Below, one piece after another: positions 1-8,882 of a stretch of 64,000 bases of DNA (position 1 is its first letter; each line of letters begins with the position of its first letter). The notes beneath the pieces are model-generated. The model worked only from the letters and a program-made list of their open reading frames with translations. It had not been told where the DNA came from and made no database searches. This stretch comes from Tabrizicola sp. Its GTDB lineage: Bacteria > Pseudomonadota > Alphaproteobacteria > Rhodobacterales > Rhodobacteraceae. The stretch lies in contig NZ_JAUCZH010000001.1 of NCBI RefSeq assembly GCF_030373185.1, positions 744,001 to 808,000 of the forward strand, given 5' to 3'. The position numbers and the translations under genes were made by a program.

Positions 1-947
1 CGGTCGCCGGGGACATCGCGCAGCGACGGCCAGGCCGTGCCGGGAGCATGGGCGTGCAGGTGTCGGGTGTAGTAGTTCACCCCCAGCCAGTCGAGCTTTT
101 GCCCGATCAAAGGCATGTCTTCCTGCCAGTTTGCGGGCATGTGGGGGCCAAGGCCTTCCAGCACATCGGCAGGGTAGTCCTGGCGCACGATCCCCTCGAT
201 GAACCAGCGGTTCATGATACCGTCCCAAAGGTCTGATACCAAACGATCTTCGGCGCTTCCTGATGCCGGGGAGGCGTGGTCGAAGTTCAGCACGATCCCA
301 AGGTTCTTCTGCCCCATCCCGCGCAGGCGTTCCACCGCCAGACCATGCGCCAGCAGGATATGGTGCATTGCCCGGGCCGTGGCGCGGATGTCGCGCAGGC
401 CGGGGGCGTGGGCGCCGATGAAATGCGACAGCCACGCGACGCACCAGGGTTCGTTCACCGTGGCGATGCTGGCGACGCGGTCGCCAAGGCGGCGGGTTAT
501 CGCCTCGGAGAAATCCGCGAAACGGTAGCAGGTCTCGCGGTTGGTCCAGCCGCCAAGGTCGGCCAGCGCCGAGGGCATTTCCCAATGATACAGCGTCTGA
601 AAAGGCTTCAGGCCGCGCGCAAGCATGCCATCAACAAGTCTGTCATAAAAATCCATACCTTCAGGGTTGACGTTCACCCCATCCGGCATGACGCGCGCCC
701 AAGAGGTCGAAAAGCGGTAGCCGTCAAGATTTGCAGCCTGCAACAGGTCAAGATCGGCAGGCCACTGGTGATAGTGGTCGCATGCCCGCGCACCGTCTTC
801 GGCTCGCACCACGTTGCCGGGCGTCGCGGCAAAGCTGTCCCAATGGCACGGGCCGCAAGCCCCGAAGGCGGATCCTTCGATCTGGTAGGCTGCAGTGGCG
901 GCACCAAAGACAAAGTCTTCGGGAAAGTCGAAGCGCGACAATGACAT
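1..947 (-). CDS. GH1 family beta-glucosidase (3' end outside window)
   Basis: Glycoside hydrolase family 1 enzyme that would hydrolyse beta-glucosides in the cytoplasm. I translated the minus strand from the ATG at 947-945. The protein opens MSLSRFDFPEDFVFGAATA, the standard GH1 start, and contains the ATVNEPWC motif that carries the acid/base glutamate. About 315 of the usual 440-450 residues are visible; the segment with the nucleophile motif (TENG) lies beyond position 1. The start lies 4 bases after the stop of the LacI-type gene, so the two are probably one transcript. Its place beside an alpha-glucoside transporter suggests the locus handles both anomers, which is inference. Confidence 0.9.
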   Translation of the reverse strand, partial: MSLSRFDFPEDFVFGAATAAYQIEGSAFGACGPCHWDSFAATPGNVVRAEDGARACDHYHQWPADLDLLQAANLDGYRFSTSWARVMPDGVNVNPEGMDFYDRLVDGMLARGLKPFQTLYHWEMPSALADLGGWTNRETCYRFADFSEAITRRLGDRVASIATVNEPWCVAWLSHFIGAHAPGLRDIRATARAMHHILLAHGLAVERLRGMGQKNLGIVLNFDHASPASGSAEDRLVSDLWDGIMNRWFIEGIVRQDYPADVLEGLGPHMPANWQEDMPLIGQKLDWLGVNYYTRHLHAHAPGTAWPSLRDVPGD

Positions 948-951
948 GGGC

Positions 952-1980
952 TCAGTTCTTGAGTGCGGGGCCAGTTGACTGGCCGATGATCAGTTCAGCC
1001 TCGAGCAAGCGTTGCTGCGGGCCGGAGTCGGGATGGGCGATCACGCCTAGCAGCATTTCGGCCGCAAGGCGCCCGGCTTCGCGCACCGAAGATCGGGTTG
1101 CGGTGAAGATCGGCACATCCTCGCCGTTCTTCATGTAGGACAGGTCATCGTCATGGATGATGATCGAGACGTCACGACCCACGACAAGCCCTGCGCTTTC
1201 GACAGCCCGTCGCACCCCCATGCCCGAAATCATCGACGAGGCCAGGATGGCCGTCGCCGGATCGGGCAGGGCAAGCATGGCCTGCGCCGACCGGAAGCCC
1301 GCGATCTCGGTCATTTCGCCCGAAGCCATGAGTGCCGGATCCGGGGCGATTCCCCGGGCCGACAAGGCATCGACATAGCCGGTGCGACGCCGGATCGCGA
1401 AATCCATGAACTCCAAGCCGTTCACCAGGCCGATACGGACATGGCCAAGGTCCAGCAGAAACTCGGTCGCGCGCTGGAAGGCACGACGGTTGTTCACGTC
1501 AAGCCAGCAATAGGGCTCGGCCGTGCCGGTGGCGCGGCCATGGACGACGAAGGGCAGGCCGATTTCTCGCAACAGAGGGATGCGGGGATCTTTCATCCGG
1601 GGGGCGTGGACGATGACTCCGTCGACATTGCCTTTGGATTTCAGGCCACGATAGGTTTTCTCCTCGTCATCGTCGGGGACGACGGACAGGACCATGTCAT
1701 AGTCGTTGCGGCTGTAGGTTTCGCCCGCGCCCGCGATGAAATCGGCAAAGACCGGATTGACGATCTCGTGTCGGGTGGCGATCGGAATGACGTGGCCGAC
1801 GGCCATGGCACGACCGGTGGCCAGACGGATGGCACGCGTGTTCGGATGGTAGTTGTGCCGCTTTGCGGCCGCAACCACACGTTCACGCGTGGCTTCGTTC
1901 ACCTCGGGATAACCGTTCAAGGCACGCGACACCGTGGTGGGCGACAACCCCAGTCTGGTGGCGAGTTCCTTCAGATTCAT
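952..1980 (-). CDS. aglR: LacI-family transcriptional regulator, AglR-like
   Basis: A 342-residue LacI/GalR repressor. The N-terminal helix-turn-helix (residues about 2-22, MNLKELATRLGLSPTTVSRA) and the hinge (LNGYPEVNEATRERV) match the family, followed by a periplasmic-binding-protein-like sugar sensor domain. It is divergent from aglEFGAK, the arrangement known for aglR in rhizobia, and is followed at once by the beta-glucosidase gene. It most likely represses both transcription units until an alpha-glucoside or derivative binds. The two AAANCGGTTT elements in the divergent region are the likely operators. The exact inducer cannot be read from the sequence. Confidence 0.9.
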   Translation of the reverse strand: MNLKELATRLGLSPTTVSRALNGYPEVNEATRERVVAAAKRHNYHPNTRAIRLATGRAMAVGHVIPIATRHEIVNPVFADFIAGAGETYSRNDYDMVLSVVPDDDEEKTYRGLKSKGNVDGVIVHAPRMKDPRIPLLREIGLPFVVHGRATGTAEPYCWLDVNNRRAFQRATEFLLDLGHVRIGLVNGLEFMDFAIRRRTGYVDALSARGIAPDPALMASGEMTEIAGFRSAQAMLALPDPATAILASSMISGMGVRRAVESAGLVVGRDVSIIIHDDDLSYMKNGEDVPIFTATRSSVREAGRLAAEMLLGVIAHPDSGPQQRLLEAELIIGQSTGPALKN

Positions 1981-1992
1981 TGGTCCTGCTGC

Positions 1993-2007
1993 TCAAAACG
2001 GTTTCAA
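1993..2007. promoter_or_regulatory. Candidate LacI-type operator 1
   Basis: TCAAAACGGTTTCAA is an imperfect palindrome around a central CG, the usual form of LacI-family operators. It lies 13 bases upstream of the repressor start codon. A close relative with the same AAA-N-CGGTTT core lies at 2165-2180 before aglE, so both arms of the divergent locus carry a copy. Confidence 0.5.
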
Positions 2008-2060
2008 CCGCCCAAACCTTAGCCACACATCCTGGGTGCGTCAAAACATATCGCCGACTT

Positions 2061-2076
2061 CCGTAAACGATTACGG
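2061..2076. promoter_or_regulatory. Inverted repeat CCGTAA-N4-TTACGG
   Basis: A perfect 6-base inverted repeat (CCGTAA, spacer acga, TTACGG) in the middle of the control region between the LacI-type gene and aglE. It does not resemble the two CGGTTT elements, so it may be the site of a second regulator. No binding protein can be assigned. Confidence 0.35.
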
Positions 2077-2164
2077 CGTAGATTCAAGGCGGATTCAGGA
2101 TGTCCTGCATGATTTGAAGGCGCTTTGGATTGACACATCACCTGTGATAAGCGAGGCTCAGCCA

Positions 2165-2180
2165 TCCAAAGCGGTTTGAA
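2165..2180. promoter_or_regulatory. Candidate LacI-type operator 2, before aglE
   Basis: TCCAAAGCGGTTTGAA repeats the core of the element at 1993-2007. It lies 62 bases upstream of the aglE start and about 30 bases after a TTGACA hexamer (2130-2135), where a bound repressor would block transcription of the agl operon. I found no convincing -10 hexamer at the normal distance from TTGACA. Confidence 0.5.
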
Positions 2181-2242
2181 GCGATTCTACCGCCCTTGGC
2201 TTAGCGCCCCGCCATGAGGGCGGGGGTACCGGGAGGAAAAAC

Positions 2243-3595
2243 ATGAAGTGCAAACTCTATGCCAGCGCGGCTGCGCTGGCGCTGATGGCATCTGGCGCGG
2301 TCGCGCAGGATCTTTCGTTTCCTGTGGGCGAAGGTGCGTTCAACTGGGCCTCATTCGAGGAATTCAAGGCCGCGAACACCGGGGTCGCCGGCGAAGTCCT
2401 GACGATTGCCGGGCCGTGGCTTGGCCCTGACCAGGAACTGGTCGAATCGATGCTGGCCTATTTCGAGGCCGCAACCGGCGTTGACGTGAAATACGTTGGC
2501 TCCGACAGCTTTGAGCAGCAGGTCCGGATCGACGCCGAAGCCGGTTCGTCGGCCAACATCTCGGTCTTCCCGCAGCCTGGCCTGACGGCAGACCTTGCCA
2601 AGCTGGGCTTTGTCGCCCCGCTGACCGATGCCGATGCCGACTGGCTGCGCAACAATTATGCCGCTGGCCAGTCCTGGGTGGATCTTGCCAGCTTTGCCGG
2701 TCCGGACGGTAATCCGGGCCTCTTCGGCTTCTTCTACAAGGTCGATGTGAAGTCGCTGGTCTGGTACAATCCGGAAAACTTCGAGGATGCGGGCTATGCA
2801 GTGCCGCAGACCATGGAAGAGCTGAAAACCCTGACTGACCAGATGGTTGCCGATGGCGTGACCCCCTGGTGCATCGGTCTGGGATCGGGCGGCGCGACGG
2901 GCTGGCCCGCGACCGACTGGGTCGAGGATCTGATGCTGCGCACCCAGACCCCGGCTGACTACGACGCCTGGGTCCGCAATGACTTGCCGTTCAATGACGC
3001 CAAGGTCGTGGCCGCAATCGACGAGTTCGGCTGGTTCATCGACGGTGATCGCGTGTCGGGCGGCAAGGGGGCGGTGGCCACCACCGACTTCCGCGACAGC
3101 CCGAAGGGTCTGTTCGCCTCGCCGCCGCAATGCATGATGCATCGTCAAGCCTCGTTCATCCCGTCCTTCTTCCCCGAAGGCACCGAGATGGGCGTTGACG
3201 CCGACTTCTTCTATTTCCCGGCCTATGCCGAGAAGGATCTTGGCAAGCCGGTTCTGGGTGCTGGCACCCTGTTCGGCATCACCAAGGACAGCCCGGCGGC
3301 GCGCGCCTTCGTGGATTGGCTGAAGACCCCGATCGCGCATGAAGTGTGGATGGCCAAATCCGGCTTCCTGACGCCGCACAAGGGCGTGAACACCGAACTT
3401 TATGGCGACGCCACCCTGAAGAAGATGGGCGAAATCCTGCTGGGTGCCGACACCTTCCGCTTCGACGGCTCTGACCTGATGCCGGGCGGCGTTGGTGCGG
3501 GTGCCTTCTGGACCGGCATGGTCGATTATGCCGGTGGCAAGTCGGCCCAAGAGGTTGCCGATGCGATCCAGGCCACCTGGGACGGTCTGAAGTAA
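2243..3595 (+). CDS. aglE: Alpha-glucoside ABC transporter, periplasmic binding protein
   Basis: A 450-residue family 1 extracellular solute-binding protein that captures alpha-glucosides in the periplasm for AglFGK. It has a clear signal peptide (about 22 residues, ending in GAVAQ). The start is set by GGGAGG ten bases upstream. It is the first gene of aglEFGAK and its order matches the rhizobial agl operon, which transports sucrose, maltose and trehalose. The substrate range here is inferred from that similarity. An intercistronic stem-loop follows it, consistent with the binding protein being made in excess over the membrane subunits. Confidence 0.92.
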   Translation: MKCKLYASAAALALMASGAVAQDLSFPVGEGAFNWASFEEFKAANTGVAGEVLTIAGPWLGPDQELVESMLAYFEAATGVDVKYVGSDSFEQQVRIDAEAGSSANISVFPQPGLTADLAKLGFVAPLTDADADWLRNNYAAGQSWVDLASFAGPDGNPGLFGFFYKVDVKSLVWYNPENFEDAGYAVPQTMEELKTLTDQMVADGVTPWCIGLGSGGATGWPATDWVEDLMLRTQTPADYDAWVRNDLPFNDAKVVAAIDEFGWFIDGDRVSGGKGAVATTDFRDSPKGLFASPPQCMMHRQASFIPSFFPEGTEMGVDADFFYFPAYAEKDLGKPVLGAGTLFGITKDSPAARAFVDWLKTPIAHEVWMAKSGFLTPHKGVNTELYGDATLKKMGEILLGADTFRFDGSDLMPGGVGAGAFWTGMVDYAGGKSAQEVADAIQATWDGLK

Positions 3596-3612
3596 CAAGC
3601 TACGAAAAAACT

Positions 3613-3645
3613 GCCCTTCCCGGGGTGCGCGACTTCGGGAGGGGC
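3613..3645 (+). other. Intercistronic stem-loop after aglE
   Basis: GCCCTTCCCG (3613-3622) pairs with CGGGAGGGGC (3636-3645), ten base pairs with one G-U, around a 13-base loop. No T-run follows, so it is not a classical terminator. Such structures after binding-protein genes usually protect the upstream mRNA segment from 3' decay, giving more binding protein than permease. Confidence 0.6.
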
Positions 3646-3730
3646 TATTCACGGCCCGGCAAGGCCGCAAGACAAAGAACCGGTGCAGCCGGTCCACCAG
3701 GGGAGCGTGACACCGGGAGGAGGACCACCA

Positions 3731-4972
3731 ATGCATCCGGCACTTCAGGGCCTGATCACGATTGTCGTCGGCGTCGGCGGCTGTATCGCGTACTACTACT
3801 TCTCGAACCTCTTCCTCGACAAGGTTCTGTTCCCGGCCAAGGGAGCAATGGCCGGTCGCAACATCAACCGCGCCAACATGGTCCGGCCCTGGCTGTTCCT
3901 GATGCCTGCTCTGGTGGCACTTGGGCTTTACCTGGCCTATCCGGTGTTTGCCACGATCCATCTGTCGCTGACCCAGCGGGTTGCCGGGGGCGGGTTCGAG
4001 TTCGTGGGCTTTGAGAATTATGTCAAGATGAGCGGCGAGCCCAAGTTCTGGGAGGCACTGACCAACAACCTCTTCTGGCTGATCGTGGTGCCTGCCGCGT
4101 CGACTGCCTTTGGTCTTCTGGCCGCGCAGCTGTCGGACCGGATCAAATGGGGCAATGTCGCCAAGTCGCTGATCTTCATGCCGATGGCGATTTCCTTTGT
4201 CGGCGCGGCGGTGATCTGGAAACTGGTCTATGACACAAGGCCCGCCGGGCAAGAGCAGATCGGTGTGATGAACGCGGTCTGGCTGAGCTTTGACGAGGGC
4301 AGCATCTGGTCTTTCCTGTTCCTGAAGCTGGTGCCGATCCTGCTGGTGGCGGGATTTGCCGTAGCGATCGCGCTGATGACATGGGCGCTGGCAAAGCCAG
4401 TAGTGCAGCGCAACGGCCCGGTGTCGGGCTGGCGCACGGCGGCGGCGGTGCTGGTCGGGGCGGGGGCGGTCTGGCTGATCTACAAGTCGATCTTCGGCAT
4501 CCTTGGCATTGCCACGGCAAGCCTGCCCTATGGCGAGCCGCAGACCTGGCTGACCATGCCGTTCTGGAACAACTTCTTCCTGATGGCGGTGCTGGTCTGG
4601 ATCCAGACCGGTTTTGCCATGGTGATCCTGTCCGCCGCGCTGCGCGGTGTGCCGGAAGACACCATCGAGGCGGCGATTGTCGACGGGGCAAACCCGTTCC
4701 AGATCTTCTTTCAGATCAAGGTGCCACAGATCATGGGGACAATAGTCGTGGTCTGGACCACGATCACCATCGTCGTGCTCAAGGTCTTCGACATCGTCTA
4801 CGCGATGACCAACGGCCAGTGGGAAACGCAGGTTCTGGCGAACTACATGTATGACAAGCTGTTCCGCGCCAATGACTGGGGCGTGGGGTCGGCGGCAGCC
4901 ATGGTGATCATGCTGCTGGTCACGCCGATCCTGGTCTGGAACGTCTACAACGCCCGCAAGGAGATGCGCTGA
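3731..4972 (+). CDS. aglF: Alpha-glucoside ABC transporter, permease subunit AglF
   Basis: A 413-residue MalF-type inner-membrane permease. It has an extra N-terminal membrane segment (about residues 5-30), then a linker, then the core permease helices. The coupling (EAA) loop that contacts the ATPase is visible as EAAIVDGANPFQIFFQIKVP near residue 315. The start was placed at 3731 because GGGAGGAGG lies just upstream; an earlier in-frame codon at 3683 has no such site. It pairs with AglG to form the channel through which AglE delivers alpha-glucosides. Confidence 0.92.
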   Translation: MHPALQGLITIVVGVGGCIAYYYFSNLFLDKVLFPAKGAMAGRNINRANMVRPWLFLMPALVALGLYLAYPVFATIHLSLTQRVAGGGFEFVGFENYVKMSGEPKFWEALTNNLFWLIVVPAASTAFGLLAAQLSDRIKWGNVAKSLIFMPMAISFVGAAVIWKLVYDTRPAGQEQIGVMNAVWLSFDEGSIWSFLFLKLVPILLVAGFAVAIALMTWALAKPVVQRNGPVSGWRTAAAVLVGAGAVWLIYKSIFGILGIATASLPYGEPQTWLTMPFWNNFFLMAVLVWIQTGFAMVILSAALRGVPEDTIEAAIVDGANPFQIFFQIKVPQIMGTIVVVWTTITIVVLKVFDIVYAMTNGQWETQVLANYMYDKLFRANDWGVGSAAAMVIMLLVTPILVWNVYNARKEMR

Positions 4973-4999
4973 TGGCCCGCGACTGGACAGGAGCAGATC

Positions 5000-6142
5000 A
5001 TGGATAACATCGTGGGCAAGAAATCCGGGTTGACCTGGGCGGTCCATATCTCGATGGCGCTTCTGGTGGCGCTGTGGCTTTTCCCGACGGTGGGGCTGTT
5101 CGTGTCGTCGTTCCGGACCTCGGACCAGATTGCCACCTCGGGCTGGTGGTCTTCGCTTGGCACCCAGGAACGCCAGAACCCGGCCATCCGGATCGAGGGC
5201 GATGTGGTCGAGGTGGACGGGCAGTTCACCATTTCCGGCAATCTTTTCGGCCGCACGGGCGTGACCGTGGGCGCCTGGGGAACCAACAGCCGCGAGCCAC
5301 AGGCCTATGGCCCGGGCGAGACGGTTGATCTTGGCGAGGGTCAGGCCCTGACCGTACGGGAGAACGGCGACTACACACTTGCCGCACCCAGCGATTTCGG
5401 CGACCAGCGCCTGCCACGGGTCTTTACCACGGCCGAAACACCGCCCGAGTTCACGCTGAACAATTACAGCGCCATTCTGTTTGATCAGCGCAACGTTGAC
5501 GGGATGGCCAAGGCCTTCTTCAACACGCTGACCGTGACGATCCCGGCGACGATCATACCGATTCTGGTGGCGGCCTTTGCGGCCTATGCGCTGGCCTGGA
5601 TGGACTTTCCGGGCAGGGCGCTGCTGATTGCCGCGATTGTCGGCCTCTTGGTCGTTCCGCTGCAACTCGCGCTGATCCCGCTTTTAAAGCTCCACAACGA
5701 TATCGGGATCGGCAAAAGCTATCTGGGGGTGTGGCTTGCCCATACCGGCTTTGGCTTGCCACTGGCGATCTACCTTCTGCGGAACTACATGGTTGGCCTG
5801 CCGCGCGACATCATCGAGAACGCCAAGGTCGACGGCGCGACGGATTTCCAGATCTTCACCAAGATCGTGCTGCCGCTTTCCTTCCCGGCGCTGGCCTCGT
5901 TCGCGATCTTCCAGTTCCTCTGGACCTGGAACGACCTTCTGGTGGCCCTTGTCTTCCTGCTCGATTCAAGTGGCGAGACAACCGTGATGACCAAGCAGAT
6001 CGTCGAACTGATGGGAACCCGTGGCGGCAACTGGGAGATCCTGGCGACGGCGGCATTCGTGTCGATCGCCGTGCCGTTGGCGGTCTTTTTCGCCATGCAG
6101 CGCTATCTGGTGCGCGGCTTGCTGGCGGGGTCGGTCAAGTGA
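5000..6142 (+). CDS. aglG: Alpha-glucoside ABC transporter, permease subunit AglG
   Basis: A 380-residue MalG-type permease, second membrane subunit of the transporter. One membrane helix near residues 13-35 is followed by a periplasmic insert of roughly 120 residues, then the core helices. The coupling loop reads ENAKVDGATDFQIFTKIVLP near residue 272. AGGAG lies 8 bases before the ATG. Its stop overlaps the GTG start of the alpha-glucosidase gene, which implies translational coupling. The large periplasmic insert is typical of AglG proteins and sets them apart from MalG. Confidence 0.92.
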   Translation: MDNIVGKKSGLTWAVHISMALLVALWLFPTVGLFVSSFRTSDQIATSGWWSSLGTQERQNPAIRIEGDVVEVDGQFTISGNLFGRTGVTVGAWGTNSREPQAYGPGETVDLGEGQALTVRENGDYTLAAPSDFGDQRLPRVFTTAETPPEFTLNNYSAILFDQRNVDGMAKAFFNTLTVTIPATIIPILVAAFAAYALAWMDFPGRALLIAAIVGLLVVPLQLALIPLLKLHNDIGIGKSYLGVWLAHTGFGLPLAIYLLRNYMVGLPRDIIENAKVDGATDFQIFTKIVLPLSFPALASFAIFQFLWTWNDLLVALVFLLDSSGETTVMTKQIVELMGTRGGNWEILATAAFVSIAVPLAVFFAMQRYLVRGLLAGSVK

Positions 6143-7782
6143 GCCTGATGGAAAGGGAAGGGCGCAAGGTGCTGGCGGCGGACCCGGATTGGTGGCGGGG
6201 CGCGGTGATCTATCAGATATATCCGCGCAGCTTTCAGGACAGCAACGGCGACGGGATCGGCGATCTGGCCGGGATCACCACTCGGTTGGACCATATTTCT
6301 GGTCTTGGCGCGGATGCGATCTGGATCAGCCCGTTCTTCAAAAGCCCGATGAAGGACTTCGGCTATGACGTCAGCGATTATTGCGACGTTGACCCGATGT
6401 TCGGCACGCTGGCTGATTTCGACGCGCTGGTCGGCCGCGCGCACGACCTTGGCTTGCGGGTGATGATCGACCTTGTATTGTCCCATACTGCGGATGCCCA
6501 CCCGTGGTTTGCCGAAAGCCGCAAGGACCGGACCAATCCGAAGGCGGACTGGTATGTCTGGGCCGACCCAAAGCCGGACGGCACGCCCCCGAACAACTGG
6601 CTTTCGGTCTTCGGCGGCTCGGCCTGGACATGGGATGGCCGGCGCGAACAGTATTACCTGCACAACTTCCTGACCTCGCAACCCGACCTCAACCTGCACC
6701 ACGAACCGGTGCAAGAGGCGCTGCTGGATGTTGCGCGCTTTTGGCTGAAGCGGGGCGTGGACGGGTTCAGGCTGGACACGATCAACTTCTACTTTGCCGA
6801 CAAATATTTGCGCGACAACCCGTCCTTGCCCAAGGAATTGCGCAATGACTCGATCGCGCCTTCGGTGAACCCCTATAATCACCAATTGCACCTCTTTTCC
6901 AAGAACCAGCCGGAAAACCTTGAATTCCTGCGGAAATTCCGCGCCGTCCTCAACCCATACAACGCCGCGGCCGTGGGTGAGGTGGGCGATGCCCAGCGGG
7001 GCCTTGAAATCATGGCCGAATATACCAGCGGCGGCGACAAGGTGCAGATGTGCTACCCGTTCGAGATGCTGCAACCGACCCGGCTGACCGCTCCCTTGCT
7101 GGTCGAAACTTTCGAGCGGATGCGGGCTGCCGCCCCTGACGCCTGGCCCTGCTGGTCATATTCCAACCACGACACCGTGCGGCACATCACCCGCTGGGGC
7201 CTGTCCGAGGCTGCCGCCAAGACCTATGCCACGCTTCTGGTCTGCCTGCGCGGTTCGCTATGCCTTTATCAGGGCGAGGAGTTGGGCCTGCCTGAAGCCG
7301 AGTTGGGTCTTGAAGAATTGCAAGACCCCTACGGCATCCAGTTCTGGCCCGAATTCAAGGGCCGCGACGGGGCGCGAACGCCAATGGTCTGGGTTACCGA
7401 CAACGCCAGTGGGGGGTTCAGCACTGGCAAACCATGGCTGCCGGTGAAATCGCCACATTTGCCGCTGTCGGTGGCACGACAAGATCACGAATACTCCTCT
7501 ATCCTGTCGCATTACCGTCGCGCCTTGGCCTTTCGCCGGGAGTATCCAGTATTGCGTAGCGGCTCGATGGACAACATCGTCGCCGTGGGTGGGGTAACGA
7601 GTTTCCGGCGCAGAGGAGATGAAGATCTCTTCTGCGCCTTCAACCTTGGGGACACGGTGGCCGAAATCGGCCTGCCCGAGGGTCAATGGACAACAATCGG
7701 AACGGAACTGGGAAGCCAGACCGCCACAGGGGGCCGCGTGACGCTGGCCCCTTGGGGCATTTGTCTGGCCCGGCGGAGCTGA
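6139..7782 (+). CDS. aglA: GH13 alpha-glucosidase
   Basis: Cytoplasmic alpha-glucosidase of glycoside hydrolase family 13 that splits the imported alpha-glucosides. It begins with the usual WWRGAVIYQIYPRSFQDSNG segment. The four conserved GH13 regions are present: DLVLSHTAD (about residue 112), GFRLDT with the nucleophile Asp (about 208), GEVGD with the acid/base Glu (about 280) and SNHD (about 341). The GTG at 6139 overlaps the aglG stop (GTGA); an ATG at 6148 is the alternative start. At 547 residues it is normal for the family. The asparagine usual in region I is replaced by serine (LSH). Confidence 0.92.
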   Translation: MSLMEREGRKVLAADPDWWRGAVIYQIYPRSFQDSNGDGIGDLAGITTRLDHISGLGADAIWISPFFKSPMKDFGYDVSDYCDVDPMFGTLADFDALVGRAHDLGLRVMIDLVLSHTADAHPWFAESRKDRTNPKADWYVWADPKPDGTPPNNWLSVFGGSAWTWDGRREQYYLHNFLTSQPDLNLHHEPVQEALLDVARFWLKRGVDGFRLDTINFYFADKYLRDNPSLPKELRNDSIAPSVNPYNHQLHLFSKNQPENLEFLRKFRAVLNPYNAAAVGEVGDAQRGLEIMAEYTSGGDKVQMCYPFEMLQPTRLTAPLLVETFERMRAAAPDAWPCWSYSNHDTVRHITRWGLSEAAAKTYATLLVCLRGSLCLYQGEELGLPEAELGLEELQDPYGIQFWPEFKGRDGARTPMVWVTDNASGGFSTGKPWLPVKSPHLPLSVARQDHEYSSILSHYRRALAFRREYPVLRSGSMDNIVAVGGVTSFRRRGDEDLFCAFNLGDTVAEIGLPEGQWTTIGTELGSQTATGGRVTLAPWGICLARRS

Positions 7783-7796
7783 GGGGGAGGGATACC

Positions 7797-8882
7797 ATGG
7801 CTGAACTGGTCTTGAAGAACGTCGAAAAGGCCTATGGCGAGGTCAAGGTGTTGAAGGACATCAACCTCGAGATCCAGACGGGCGAACTTATCGTCTTTGT
7901 CGGCCCATCGGGCTGCGGGAAATCCACGCTGTTGCGGATGATCGCTGGCCTCGAACGCATCACCGGTGGCGATTTCAGCATCGACGGTGTGCGGATGAAC
8001 GATGTGCCACCCGCACAGCGCGGCATCGCGATGGTGTTCCAGTCCTATGCGCTTTACCCGCACATGACTGTGCGCGACAACATGAGCTTTGCTCTGAAGA
8101 TCGCCAAGAAATCTCCGGCGGAAATCAGCGCGGCGGTCGACAAGGCCGCGCGCATCCTGCAACTGACGCCCTATCTTGACCGCCTGCCCAAGGCCTTGTC
8201 CGGTGGCCAGCGACAGCGCGTAGCAATCGGGCGCAGCATTGTGCGCGATCCCAAGGTCTATCTTTTCGATGAACCGCTGTCGAACCTTGATGCCGCCCTC
8301 CGGGTGGCAACGCGGATCGAGATTGCCCAGTTGAAAGAGGCGATGCCAAACTCGACCATGGTCTATGTCACGCATGATCAGGTTGAGGCGATGACCCTTG
8401 CCAGCCGGATCGTGGTGCTGGCAGGCGGCGGGATCAGCCAGGTCGGCACCCCGCTGGAACTTTACGAGCGACCCGAGAATGAATTTGTGGCACAGTTCAT
8501 TGGCAGCCCGTCGATGAACCTTTTGCCCGGCGAGGTGATCGAGACCGGCGAAACCACCGTAGTGCGTCTGGAAAATGGCGGGCTGGCGCGCACGCATGTC
8601 CCGACGCAAAGTGCCGACAAGGGCCTCAAGGTAAAGATCGGCGTGCGCCCCGAGGATTTCACCGAAACCGACGGTGACGCGATTCATGCGGGGACAGTCG
8701 AGATCACCGAGGCCTTGGGCGAAGTTACCCTGCTTTACTTCCAGAAAACCGCCGATGGCGCGCAAATTGTGGCAAAGCTGCCGGGAATTCGCCCGGAGTT
8801 GCGCCGCACCGAAGTTAAGCTGACAGCGGATTCGAACAAGGTGCATCTTTTTGCGAATGGACGGTCGCTGCTTTACAGGTAG
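7797..8882 (+). CDS. aglK: Alpha-glucoside ABC transporter, ATPase subunit
   Basis: A 361-residue MalK/UgpC-type ATPase that energises AglEFG. Visible motifs are Walker A GPSGCGKST (about residue 37), Q-loop QSYALYPHM, signature LSGGQRQRVAIGR (about 134), Walker B VYLFDEPLSNLD (about 155) and the switch histidine VTHDQ, followed by a C-terminal regulatory TOBE domain. The start at 7797 has GGGGGAGGGA just upstream; the frame also opens further left but without such a site. It is the last gene of the agl operon. Its 3' end overlaps by ten bases a small convergent membrane-protein gene. Confidence 0.93.
   Translation: MAELVLKNVEKAYGEVKVLKDINLEIQTGELIVFVGPSGCGKSTLLRMIAGLERITGGDFSIDGVRMNDVPPAQRGIAMVFQSYALYPHMTVRDNMSFALKIAKKSPAEISAAVDKAARILQLTPYLDRLPKALSGGQRQRVAIGRSIVRDPKVYLFDEPLSNLDAALRVATRIEIAQLKEAMPNSTMVYVTHDQVEAMTLASRIVVLAGGGISQVGTPLELYERPENEFVAQFIGSPSMNLLPGEVIETGETTVVRLENGGLARTHVPTQSADKGLKVKIGVRPEDFTETDGDAIHAGTVEITEALGEVTLLYFQKTADGAQIVAKLPGIRPELRRTEVKLTADSNKVHLFANGRSLLYR

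Noticed and set aside
2130-2151. TTGACA followed by GATAAG as the aglE promoter
   Set aside because: The spacing is only about 10 bases, too short for a sigma-70 promoter; only the -35-like hexamer was kept as a remark.
2351-5665. Very long open frame (1104 codons) on the minus strand opposite aglE-aglF-aglG
   Set aside because: It is antisense to three well-supported transporter genes, rich in Arg, His, Gln and Asp as expected for the shadow of high-GC coding DNA, and has no recognisable domain.
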